From contig NZ_VEBF01000001.1 of assembly GCF_007676705.1 (NCBI RefSeq), forward strand, positions 186,001-250,000: a stretch of DNA of 64,000 nt, in the 5' to 3' direction. This stretch comes from Paenibacillus xylanexedens. Its GTDB lineage: Bacteria > Bacillota > Bacilli > Paenibacillales > Paenibacillaceae. A model generated the notes under the pieces. It worked only from the letters and a program-made list of their open reading frames with translations, was not told the origin of the DNA and ran no database searches. Positions 37,436 to 44,934 of this stretch are shown in pieces (the stretch's first letter is position 1; the number at the start of each line of letters is the position of its first letter). The translations under genes were made by a program, and so were the position numbers.

Positions 37436-38059
37436 CTATATGTTCTTCACTACATCCCTGCTGTACTTTCTTTTGTCTTCTTCCGTTATTTTGCGAATGA
37501 CCCTGCAAGGATTACCCGCAGCAATCACACCAGACGGTATATTCTTGGTCACTACGCTTCCTGCTCCGATAATCGTATTGTCTCCAATCGTCACGCCGGC
37601 AAGAACTGTCACACCGCCACCGATCCACACATTATTCCCCACCGTGATGGGTCCAACAATCTCCAGACCTTCATTGCGCTGCTCAACATCAAAAGGGTGG
37701 CCTGCAGTATAGAATCCGCAATTTGGAGCAACAAAAACGTTATCTCCAAAACTGATTTTTCCTCCATCCAGCATGACAATATTATGATTGCTGTAGAAAT
37801 TCTCACCAATTTCAATATTATAGCCGTAATCACATACAAATGGCTGTTCAATCAGGAAACGGTCTGTCGTTTTCCCGAGCAGTTTCTTGATTAACGCTTC
37901 TCTTTCATTGATCTTGCCTGGATGGAGCTGGTTGTATTCGTAACAAAGCCCTTTGGCATGTAAACGCTCTTCAATTAACTCTTGATCATAATTGGCGTTA
38001 TACAAGAGCCCTAATTGAGATTTTTCTTTTTCAGTCATCATTTCGTAAGCACTTCCCAT
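37436..38059 (-). CDS. maa: Maltose/galactoside O-acetyltransferase
   Basis: A left-handed beta-helix acetyltransferase that transfers acetyl from acetyl-CoA to sugars such as maltose or glucose. An N-terminal Mac domain (MTEKEKSQLGLLYNANYD) is followed by hexapeptide repeats. The catalytic histidine lies in FYTAGHPFD, and the acceptor/CoA-binding portion reads NVWIGGGVTVLAGVTIGDN. The reported frame starts at ATG 38059, but family members normally begin at MTEKEK, so ATG 38038 is a serious alternative; neither has a strong ribosome binding site. A decayed paralogue lies immediately upstream (38085-38240). Confidence 0.88.
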   Translation of the reverse strand: MGSAYEMMTEKEKSQLGLLYNANYDQELIEERLHAKGLCYEYNQLHPGKINEREALIKKLLGKTTDRFLIEQPFVCDYGYNIEIGENFYSNHNIVMLDGGKISFGDNVFVAPNCGFYTAGHPFDVEQRNEGLEIVGPITVGNNVWIGGGVTVLAGVTIGDNTIIGAGSVVTKNIPSGVIAAGNPCRVIRKITEEDKRKYSRDVVKNI

Positions 38060-38084
38060 CTTCTATCTTAAATAAGTTAAAGCT

Positions 38085-38240
38085 CTCGTTGTCTCCAATG
38101 GTAACCCCCGGATTAATAACGGCTCTACCACCAATCCATACATATTGCCAATCGTGACTGGCTTACCATAATGAGAAGCCGTATAGATATGTACATCTGG
38201 CCCCATTAAGCATTTTTTGTTTATCCGGCTTCGTAGTCAT
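38085..38240 (-). pseudogene. Remnant of a second maltose/galactoside O-acetyltransferase gene
   Basis: A good ribosome binding site (GGAG, 8 bases) and ATG 38240 open MTTKPDKQKMLNG, the usual N terminus of the family. The reading frame then shifts and reads GPDVHIYTASH, the active-site histidine segment that normally lies some 100 residues later, and PVTIGN. A second shift gives WIGGRAVINPGVTIGDNE. The pieces are in the right order but in three frames, with a large internal deletion and a missing C terminus. The intact paralogue starts about 25 bases downstream, suggesting an old tandem pair in which the upstream copy decayed. Confidence 0.8.
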
Positions 38241-38389
38241 GGTCACTGCTCCTTTGGTACACATCATGTCATTCAACATTAGATAATACTTTTTAAAACT
38301 ATTTTAATTATATAGAATACCATGAATAAAACAAGTCTTCCTCTATATGAAAATGGTTTATTGTACTCTCGCGTACTCTAACGAAACAA

Positions 38390-38431
38390 CAAAAACCTCT
38401 ACACCCATTCGATTATGGAAATGCAGAGGTT
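38390..38431 (-). terminator. Terminator of the MFS gene at 38453
   Basis: AACCTCT (38394-38400) pairs with AGAGGTT (38425-38431), with further partial pairing inside, and the minus strand continues TTTTGTTG. Confidence 0.65.
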
Positions 38432-38452
38432 CAAGCTTTTGACGTATTTATT

Positions 38453-39616
38453 CTAGGCAACCGCCCGAACTGTTTTTTCCTTAACGCTGATGGCATAGAT
38501 GGCAGACACCAAACCAAGCAGTATCAGAACAGAACCAACCCATCCAGTATTCAAAATCGATGAATGATCAATCACCATGCCGCCGATATAGGTACCCAGT
38601 GCAATACCTGCATGTGCAATACCTGAATTGGTACTGATTAGCGTTTCGGCTGTTTCCGGCGAAGTTTTGATAATGAGACTATTCTGAACGGGCGTAACCG
38701 TCCAGCTCAATGCACTCCAGATGCTTAACAATAGCAGGAAGGCGATCAAAGGCAATCCTACGCTGAACGGAATGACAGCCATACTCACAATAAAGGGAAT
38801 CAGAACAATAACAATGGCTTTAGCAGGGTGCAGACGATCGGATAACATGCCCCCGATGCCTCCCCCTGCAACAGCGGCAATCCCAAACATCATATAGATA
38901 AACGTAACCATCGTGGCGCTGGCACCCAGCGTTTCTTGCAGGAATGGCGTGAAATACGCATATAGAGTCAAGTGACCCGCCAGTACAAGCAAAGTCGTAG
39001 CATGGATCGCCAACATTTTCGGATTCCACAGAGCCGTAAGCTGTTTCTTCAGGGATACAGCAGGAATAGGCTGCACACGGTCCATTGCAATCCAGATGGC
39101 TACCATAACCACTGCAGTCAGAATAGCAATCAGCATAAACACCTCACGCCAACCTGCCAAGTTGCCTACAAAGATACCTAGGGGCACACCCAGGATAAGC
39201 GATGCACTGCCTCCCATGGTAATGATCCCCACGGCACGTCCTTTATATTGTGGTTCCACAATGCGCGCTGCAAGGGTTAGGGAGAGCACAAAAATAAGTG
39301 AGCCCGTCGCGGCTCCAAGCGCTCTACCCGCCATCAGCATGTAGAAGCTGGTACTGAATGCAGAGATCAGGTTACTGATTAAAAATACAAATAGCGTACA
39401 CATATATACCTTTTTACGTTCAAATCTGGCTGTCATATTTAATAAAATCGGCGCAGACAACGCATAGACAAGAGAGAAAATAGAGATTAAGTACCCGGCC
39501 TTCGCCAGGGAAAGATGAAGATCCGTAGCAATCAGGTCCAGAATTCCGCCCAAGATCAGTTCAACGGTTCCGACCACAAATGCTGCGATAGCAAGCACAT
39601 ATACTTTCTTATTCAT
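38453..39616 (-). CDS. MFS transporter, DHA1 (12-helix) drug or sugar efflux type
   Basis: A 387-residue major facilitator with twelve predicted helices and a short N terminus. Motif A appears as a degenerate cytoplasmic loop (LNMTARFERKKVYM), and a C-terminal-half equivalent GGMLSDRLHPAK is clearer. The antiporter-like motif C is seen around GSASLILGVPLGIFVG. It resembles AraJ-type and multidrug exporters, but the substrate is not predictable. ATG 39616 has GAGGAGG upstream. It lies downstream of a TrmB regulator but is separated from it by a bidirectional terminator. Confidence 0.9.
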   Translation of the reverse strand: MNKKVYVLAIAAFVVGTVELILGGILDLIATDLHLSLAKAGYLISIFSLVYALSAPILLNMTARFERKKVYMCTLFVFLISNLISAFSTSFYMLMAGRALGAATGSLIFVLSLTLAARIVEPQYKGRAVGIITMGGSASLILGVPLGIFVGNLAGWREVFMLIAILTAVVMVAIWIAMDRVQPIPAVSLKKQLTALWNPKMLAIHATTLLVLAGHLTLYAYFTPFLQETLGASATMVTFIYMMFGIAAVAGGGIGGMLSDRLHPAKAIVIVLIPFIVSMAVIPFSVGLPLIAFLLLLSIWSALSWTVTPVQNSLIIKTSPETAETLISTNSGIAHAGIALGTYIGGMVIDHSSILNTGWVGSVLILLGLVSAIYAISVKEKTVRAVA

Positions 39617-39714
39617 GTTGAATCCTCCTCGAAAAGTTACAACTACGATAGTAACCTATAAAAATGAAAGTTTCAACACTTATTTTCATTATCGTTTTCA
39701 TACGAAGAGATAAC

Positions 39715-39744
39715 AAAAAAACTATTCTCTGAGAGAATAGTTTT
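39715..39744. terminator. Bidirectional terminator between the TrmB and MFS genes
   Basis: AAAACTATTCTCT and AGAGAATAGTTTT flank a single G, a 13-bp inverted repeat (39718-39744), with T runs on both strands. It overlaps the stop codon of the TrmB gene. Confidence 0.85.
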
Positions 39745-40495
39745 AATAGATCAACCTGGTAAGCAGTCGCTCGATCTCCGCATCCTGTAATAGTTGGTCA
39801 CCGTATTTTTTGGTAATTTGAGTAAGGGCAACATCATGGTAGAAATAATCGGTCATTGCTTTGACAATCGGTTTGGACATCGTCTTGATCGCTCTCCATG
39901 AATCGTGCTCCACACCGGCAAACAGCAGATACGCATGATCCACAATGAGCAACTGTGAAGGCTCTGGCGCGTCGAGCAATGGAATCAACGAGTATTTCCG
40001 GGTTAAGGATGTCTCCATTCCCCCAACGGCAAGCACTTCAACGTACACGCCCTGCTTTTCTTTCTGCTCCAGCAGTTCACGATATTTCTCCATTCGCTCG
40101 TTCCAGGCGAGAAAAAGAATCGATGAGTCTGCCTCCTCGATAAGCTGTTCAATATTCGATGCAATGGACGACTCATCTTTTAACGTCCAGATATGTTCAT
40201 CGGTGAATGTACGTTTGATTTTGTAACGCTTCAATTCCTCAATATCTTTCTCGAAATCTGCCTTAATCTTATGAATAATGGACTGAAGATCCACGGCCAT
40301 ATATAATTTTTTCTTCCCATCCATCGTTGTTAGCACCGTTCCCTTGTCGATTAGACGGTTGAGCACTTCATAGATCTTGGCTTTGGGGACGTTGGAGTGA
40401 TTAACAATGGATGTGGCATCAAGCGGTTCATCCTGTGCAAATATAGCCTCATAGACCTGACTTTCATATTGTGTAAAACCGAATTTCTGCAACAT
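39743..40495 (-). CDS. TrmB family transcriptional regulator
   Basis: A 250-residue regulator with the TrmB winged helix at the N terminus (FGFTQYESQVYEAIF, VPKAKIYEVLNRLIDKG), a coiled linker (about 85-100) and a C-terminal phospholipase-D-like sensor domain (LFLAWNERM, LLIVDHAYLLFAG). Members respond to sugars or other small molecules, and in Bacillales they often sit next to a transporter. ATG 40495 has only a distant AAGGG. The inverted repeat GTCTA-N7-TAGAC lies about 35 bases upstream. Confidence 0.9.
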   Translation of the reverse strand: MLQKFGFTQYESQVYEAIFAQDEPLDATSIVNHSNVPKAKIYEVLNRLIDKGTVLTTMDGKKKLYMAVDLQSIIHKIKADFEKDIEELKRYKIKRTFTDEHIWTLKDESSIASNIEQLIEEADSSILFLAWNERMEKYRELLEQKEKQGVYVEVLAVGGMETSLTRKYSLIPLLDAPEPSQLLIVDHAYLLFAGVEHDSWRAIKTMSKPIVKAMTDYFYHDVALTQITKKYGDQLLQDAEIERLLTRLIY

Positions 40496-40529
40496 GTCTG
40501 GATAGGCGCATCCCTTCTTATTGTGTCTG

Positions 40530-40546
40530 GTCTATCTAGTTTAGAC
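40530..40546. promoter_or_regulatory. Inverted repeat upstream of the TrmB gene
   Basis: GTCTA-N7-TAGAC, 35-51 bases before the start codon, is the only clear palindrome in this interval and a candidate autoregulatory operator. No copy was seen before the neighbouring MFS gene. Confidence 0.35.
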
Positions 40547-40701
40547 GGCTGTACTGCCCATGTCCAGTATGTCCCAATTGACCTTGGTGAAAGTCGTATC
40601 GCAATAAACATTAGGCATGTACCTCAAATAAAATTACTTTTCAATGGTTATATTAAGAATCGGAATACACATTTCGCTTATGAAAGGAGTTGTAGGAACA
40701 G

Positions 40702-40830
40702 ATGGAGAGTACTCAAGATTTTGTGAAAAAAGTTAACGAAAATGCCGAAAAAGCACGCCATAACAAAAACAATGGTAAAGGAACTCCGGGGGACAAGTTA
40801 CCATCGAAGCAACACTCCACGAATAAGTAG
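40702..40830 (+). CDS. Small hydrophilic protein, DUF4023-like, 42 residues
   Basis: AAAGGAG precedes ATG 40702, which opens 42 codons: MESTQDFVKKVNENAEKA, then a Lys/Asn/Gly-rich middle with GKGTPGDKLPSKQH at the end. The pattern of a short amphipathic helix followed by a G-KG-P-KLP-KQH tail matches the small DUF4023 proteins of Bacillales as I remember them; their function is unknown. It has no signal peptide or membrane segment. It is divergent from TrmB and followed by the 86-residue gene 95 bases later. Confidence 0.65.
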   Translation: MESTQDFVKKVNENAEKARHNKNNGKGTPGDKLPSKQHSTNK

Positions 40831-40924
40831 GGTCTATTTATTAAACAGCATGTCTATGGTCTAGCACCTTTTCATCCTTTTTTCATCTACTATTAAGAAC
40901 CTTAATAGAAAAGAGATGATTAGG

Positions 40925-41185
40925 ATGGCTCGTGTCAATGCTGTTCCACAACCGGATCTGGTATTAATCTATTGGTCTAGAAATCCGCTCATTCCCGGTT
41001 CTGCGCGCAGAATCCAAAGTGTGCGTGTAATTGGTAATACATCTCCATGTACGTTCACACTGGTTCCCGGTGCACGGCTGATCAATGCACTGAACTGCTT
41101 GCTGGACAATGATATTGGATTCAAAGTGGTATACCGCTACAAAACGTCTGAAATCAGTGGGGTTCTGTTATTGAAACGCAGATAA
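40925..41185 (+). CDS. Hypothetical protein, 86 residues
   Basis: A small protein starting at ATG 40925 (AAAAGAG about 9 bases upstream), with an alternative ATG at 40916. The sequence is MARVNAVPQPDLVLIYWSRN and continues as alternating hydrophobic residues to VLLLKRR, suggesting a compact beta-rich domain without signal peptide or helices in the membrane. I recognise no family. A strong terminator directly follows, which supports expression as a real unit. Confidence 0.5.
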   Translation: MARVNAVPQPDLVLIYWSRNPLIPGSARRIQSVRVIGNTSPCTFTLVPGARLINALNCLLDNDIGFKVVYRYKTSEISGVLLLKRR

Positions 41186-41192
41186 TCCCAAT

Positions 41193-41230
41193 TAAAAAAA
41201 CGGTGCCTCCCCTTAGGGGAGCGCACCATT
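41193..41230. terminator. Convergent bidirectional terminator
   Basis: GGTGC-CTCCCC (41202-41212) pairs with GGGGAG-C-GCACC (41216-41227), one bulged base. Seven A lie on the left and a T-rich run on the right, so it serves both the small plus-strand gene and the minus-strand binding protein. Confidence 0.85.
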
Positions 41231-41267
41231 TCCTATTTTTTCTTTGATCTTATGAAATTCAACCCTT

Positions 41268-42911
41268 TTATTGGTTAGCTGCGATGGTGTCGTTCACTTC
41301 TTGTGTGATCTGATCCCCGCCAAGTTTCTTCCAATTGGCTACAAAGTTATCGAACTCGTCAATCGACAAGTTACCATAGATGATTTTCAGAAACGTCTCG
41401 GCTCTCAGTTTATCGAGTGTTGCCTGTTTGGTATTCATCGTTCTCGTTGGTGCATAGATGAATTCATTCATGACAATCAGGTCATTATCCCGATAGTATT
41501 TAATCACACCTTGTGAACTCTCCGGGCCAAAGATACGCTCCATATGCCACTTATCGAGATTCCCATTCCGATAATCCATAATATCGTCATAGAACAGCTT
41601 CGCTTCGAGTTCCAATCCGGAGGTGTCTCCTGTTTTGAGCGCCTGCTCTACTTCATCCTGTGCTTTCACATTTTTGTTGGCTGGCAGGTTGGAGACTGTC
41701 GCATTATGAAAACCAAGACCTGTCAGTCCATTCAAATAAGCAGCCCGTTCTTCCTTGGCAGACTCACCGAACATTTTTTCAGCCTGGAAATTAAGCAGTT
41801 TAATCAACGCTTCTGGATGCTCGTAGCCTTTGCGAACGGCAAATATACCGCCCAGACTAAGATGATTCTGTGTTTTGGCTGGCTGATCATCAATCGATTT
41901 AACCGGGTAAGCCATCCAGTCGATGTTCTTGTCTTTCTTAATCATGCTGCTAACCTGAAATGGTGCCCATTGTGGCAGGAAGAACATGCCTGACTTGCCT
42001 GCATTCACATCCTCCATCATTTTAGCAAAATCCTTCACGCCAAATTCGGGATCAAGCACACCCTTCTGATACAGAGTCTGAAGCTCACGCAATCCTTCTT
42101 TCACTTCCGGTTGGATCGTTCCATTCACGACTTGACCTGAAGCATCCTTAATCCAGGTTTCGAGATAACCATGATAGCCGAGCAAGAACGCGTTTATTGG
42201 TAAATCTTTGTTCAAGGCAATGCCGTACGTATCATCTTTGCCATTTCCGTCTGGATCTTCGAAGGTAAAGGCTTCTGCAATCTGGATAACATCTTGCATG
42301 GATTTGGGTGCCTCAAGACCGACCTTTTTCAGCCAATCCTGGCGTATCCAGATCATATCTGAAGAATCCAGTGAGCCTGGGAAACTCACCATGGCGTATA
42401 TTTTGCCATCCTTCGTTACCGGCTTCAGACCTGCTCCATCCTCAGCGGACATGAACTCCTTCACCAGTTCGGATGCATACTTGTCATATACTTCGGTCAG
42501 ATCCTCCAGCATTCCCGCTTCATGAAGTTGTTCGAATTGAACAGCACTCACTTTCAGTACATCCGGCAGATCACCACTCGCCAGCGTGACATTCATCTTA
42601 TCGTTATAATTGGCATCCGGAACAATCCATTCGTATGTTACATCAATACCGAGCTCATCCTTGTACCCTCTGGTCCAGATATTGTTGGCGTGTGTATCTC
42701 CTTGGGCGAGCGATTCTTTCCCCGTTTCATTCATGGTGGAAGTCAATTTAATGGGTGGGTCATATTTCGTAAGTGGTCCTCCCGCATCCTGCTGCACGTT
42801 CGGCTCAGCTTCATTCTCGGCACTTCCCGCACCAGACGAACAGGCAGCAAGCGTGGTGGCCAGCACCATGGTTAATGTTAACAATGAGAACTTCTTGAAT
42901 GATATATTCAT
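41268..42911 (-). CDS. Sugar-binding lipoprotein of the arabinoside importer (LplA-like)
   Basis: A 547-residue extracellular binding protein. The signal ends in the lipobox LAACSSG near residues 22-25, and the mature protein starts with an acidic, Ser/Gly-rich tether. The fold shows the large SBP pattern with YEWIVPDANYNDKMNVTLASG, WIRQDWLKKVGL and DPDGNGKDDTYGIAL. The last resembles a calcium-binding DxDxNxD loop found in these proteins. It is co-directional with, but separated from, the two-component genes. Repeat copy B and a cre-like site lie between them, so it probably has its own promoter. The cargo is inferred from GH51 and GH43 to be arabino-oligosaccharides. Confidence 0.92.
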   Translation of the reverse strand: MNISFKKFSLLTLTMVLATTLAACSSGAGSAENEAEPNVQQDAGGPLTKYDPPIKLTSTMNETGKESLAQGDTHANNIWTRGYKDELGIDVTYEWIVPDANYNDKMNVTLASGDLPDVLKVSAVQFEQLHEAGMLEDLTEVYDKYASELVKEFMSAEDGAGLKPVTKDGKIYAMVSFPGSLDSSDMIWIRQDWLKKVGLEAPKSMQDVIQIAEAFTFEDPDGNGKDDTYGIALNKDLPINAFLLGYHGYLETWIKDASGQVVNGTIQPEVKEGLRELQTLYQKGVLDPEFGVKDFAKMMEDVNAGKSGMFFLPQWAPFQVSSMIKKDKNIDWMAYPVKSIDDQPAKTQNHLSLGGIFAVRKGYEHPEALIKLLNFQAEKMFGESAKEERAAYLNGLTGLGFHNATVSNLPANKNVKAQDEVEQALKTGDTSGLELEAKLFYDDIMDYRNGNLDKWHMERIFGPESSQGVIKYYRDNDLIVMNEFIYAPTRTMNTKQATLDKLRAETFLKIIYGNLSIDEFDNFVANWKKLGGDQITQEVNDTIAANQ

Positions 42912-42943
42912 GCGAATCCCCCTTTTTTTCTCCTCCCGTGAGG

Positions 42944-43168
42944 TATATAAGATGAACTTTAAATATTAAACATCCACTCCGATAGCAGAATAACCTTCCG
43001 ATCACTGTTATCCCCAGATTTCCTTTATCCCTTTTTCCAAGGGAGAAATCTGTTGATAGAGGCGAGTTAATGCTTACGAAGTAGCTTTCCACAGAAAGCT
43101 TTTAGCTCCGCTTCTTCAGGTTTTTTCTGCTCTCTCCGTTCATGGTTTAAATTAACTCATCTTATATA
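42944..43168 (-). repeat. Copy B of the MITE-like structured element
   Basis: Oriented on the minus strand, from TATATAAGATGA (complement of 43157-43168) to TCATCTTATATA at 42944-42955, perfect 12-bp terminal inverted repeats that extend imperfectly to about 26 bases. Core 42975-43140 matches copy C almost base for base over about 75 bases, including the AGCTTTC-TGTG-GAAAGCT hairpin. The second stem CAGATTT/AAATCTG encloses TCCCTT/AAGGGA. The conserved block is complementary to 42995-43015. It lies about 20 bases upstream of the binding-protein ribosome binding site. Confidence 0.88.
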
Positions 43169-43184
43169 TAATTTTATCTTACAA

Positions 43185-43198
43185 AGAAAGCGCTATCA
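43185..43198. promoter_or_regulatory. Candidate cre site upstream of the binding-protein gene
   Basis: On the minus strand TGATAGCGCTTTCT matches 12 of 14 positions of TGWAANCGNTNWCA. It lies about 275 bases from the start codon, beyond repeat copy B. This suggests that the regulated promoter is upstream of the repeat. Confidence 0.45.
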
Positions 43199-43250
43199 CT
43201 TCGAGTGTATCCCGTTGACATCTGGTATCTTTGATTTACCATTTGAGACA

Positions 43251-44930
43251 TTAACTTTTCTGATCCCGATACTCTTGAGGGGTACAGCCTGTTGCTTTTT
43301 TGAAGAAACGATAAAAATAATGCTGATCACTAAATCCAAGCTTCGCAGATATTTCATGCATCTTGCAAGAAGAACCCAGAAGCAACTCTTTGCTTCGCTC
43401 CACTCTACGGTCATGGATGTAGTCGGATATGCCCTTGCCTGTAATTCGTTTGTACCAACGCGACAGATAAGAAGGGTTAAGAGAGACTTCCTGTGCGATC
43501 CGTGTGAGTGAAAGGTCATCCTCCAGATGGTGCTTGATGTAATGATGGATCGTGATCAGAATCTGTGATTGGTCGTTCACGCGGGCATCGCTTCGTTTGG
43601 AGATCATCCATTCGTATGCCGATTGATAGAAGATGATCAGATCGGACCATGCGGTATGGATGTCAAAATGCAGCATTCGGGACAGCGATATTTCTTCCAT
43701 TGCCGTCTCATACAACCCTAGTTCATGCAGGACTTCAATGAGTATACTAGCTGCACCCGTATACGTTTTCATGCGAAAGAACGGATCTTGAAGTCCCTCC
43801 TTCGCAGCCTCGGTCCATTTATGGAATGACTCTATCCATTCCCGGTCCCCGGCGGTTATTCGCTGTTTGATCTGATCCAGATGCAGAGCTACAACACCCT
43901 GTTGATTCATAATGCTAGGGGTATAAGGCAATTCATTCTGGATATTTACACGCAGCAGCTTCTCCATCCCAAGCCCGGGGCTCTCATGAATCGAAAGGCG
44001 TAACTGCGCGATCGCCTGATTAACCCTGCTCCACTCTACCGCCTGCTCGCTGACCATGATGGATACAGACAGGTTCAGGCAGTCCGCACAGGATTGCTGC
44101 ACAGACTCCAGTGTGCCATAGACAAAACGAAGGGTCTGTACCCAGCTATCCTTCTGACTCCCTCGTTCCCCTTGCGTATTAGATACGTGTGACGGATGCG
44201 TCTCTTGCGATTGAATAAAGCACGCGATGACCTGAGTGTCCAGATCAATCGCCTTCACCTTGGCCTTGTCCTGCAGCAGTTCCTCCGCAACATTGGCAAC
44301 GGCATAGCGGATTAGACTGCGATCCGCCTGGGATTGATAGTTGTTCCATTCTTCTACCCGGATGATCACTGGAATAACGAGTTGATCGGATTCGAAAGGT
44401 AGCTGTACAGCATCCAGTTCTTCTTGAAGTGAAACGGTATCATGTCTATCCGTTCGCTTAAGCACATCCAGCAGCAATTGACGCTGTAACTGGGGCAGCG
44501 CTCGCGGTAATTTACTGCGAAACCAGGCAGCTTGGTAGCGAAAATCATTCTCTTCCGAGATCTGTGCTAATGCCCGTTCTACTGCAGCCCGAATGTGATT
44601 CATGCCCTCTGTCTTTAAAAGGTAATCAACAACGCAAGGATTTCGAATAGCTTGGTGTGCATAATCGAATTCGTTATGTCCCGTCAGTAATAGAACTTTG
44701 CATCGTGGCCACCGATCCATAATCTGCTCAATCAACTGCATGCCATCCATGCCAGGCATACAGATATCGCTGAGTACAATATCAATCTTTACCGAGTTCA
44801 ACCAATCAATAGCTTCATAGGCAGAGTATGCCTTGATTATCTCCATGTCCTGAAGATTTGCTTTTTGAAAGAACGCATACAGTCCGTCCAGAATAACGGG
44901 TTCATCATCAACAATAAGCATCCGCTGCAT
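43251..44930 (-). CDS. YesN-type response regulator (receiver plus AraC DNA-binding domain)
   Basis: A 559-residue regulator. The receiver domain has LIVDDEPVILDGL and phospho-acceptor Asp55 in VLSDICMPGMDG. A long middle region without a recognised fold (about 130-450) precedes the C-terminal AraC helix-turn-helix pair (LTRIAQEVSLNPSYLSRWYKRITG and FSDQHYFYRFFKKATGCTPQEY). It would activate transport or hydrolase genes after phosphorylation by the partner kinase. The start ATG uses AAAGGGGAG, which overlaps the end of the kinase gene four bases away, so the two are translationally coupled. Confidence 0.94.
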   Translation of the reverse strand: MQRMLIVDDEPVILDGLYAFFQKANLQDMEIIKAYSAYEAIDWLNSVKIDIVLSDICMPGMDGMQLIEQIMDRWPRCKVLLLTGHNEFDYAHQAIRNPCVVDYLLKTEGMNHIRAAVERALAQISEENDFRYQAAWFRSKLPRALPQLQRQLLLDVLKRTDRHDTVSLQEELDAVQLPFESDQLVIPVIIRVEEWNNYQSQADRSLIRYAVANVAEELLQDKAKVKAIDLDTQVIACFIQSQETHPSHVSNTQGERGSQKDSWVQTLRFVYGTLESVQQSCADCLNLSVSIMVSEQAVEWSRVNQAIAQLRLSIHESPGLGMEKLLRVNIQNELPYTPSIMNQQGVVALHLDQIKQRITAGDREWIESFHKWTEAAKEGLQDPFFRMKTYTGAASILIEVLHELGLYETAMEEISLSRMLHFDIHTAWSDLIIFYQSAYEWMISKRSDARVNDQSQILITIHHYIKHHLEDDLSLTRIAQEVSLNPSYLSRWYKRITGKGISDYIHDRRVERSKELLLGSSCKMHEISAKLGFSDQHYFYRFFKKATGCTPQEYRDQKS

Positions 44931-44934
44931 AACG

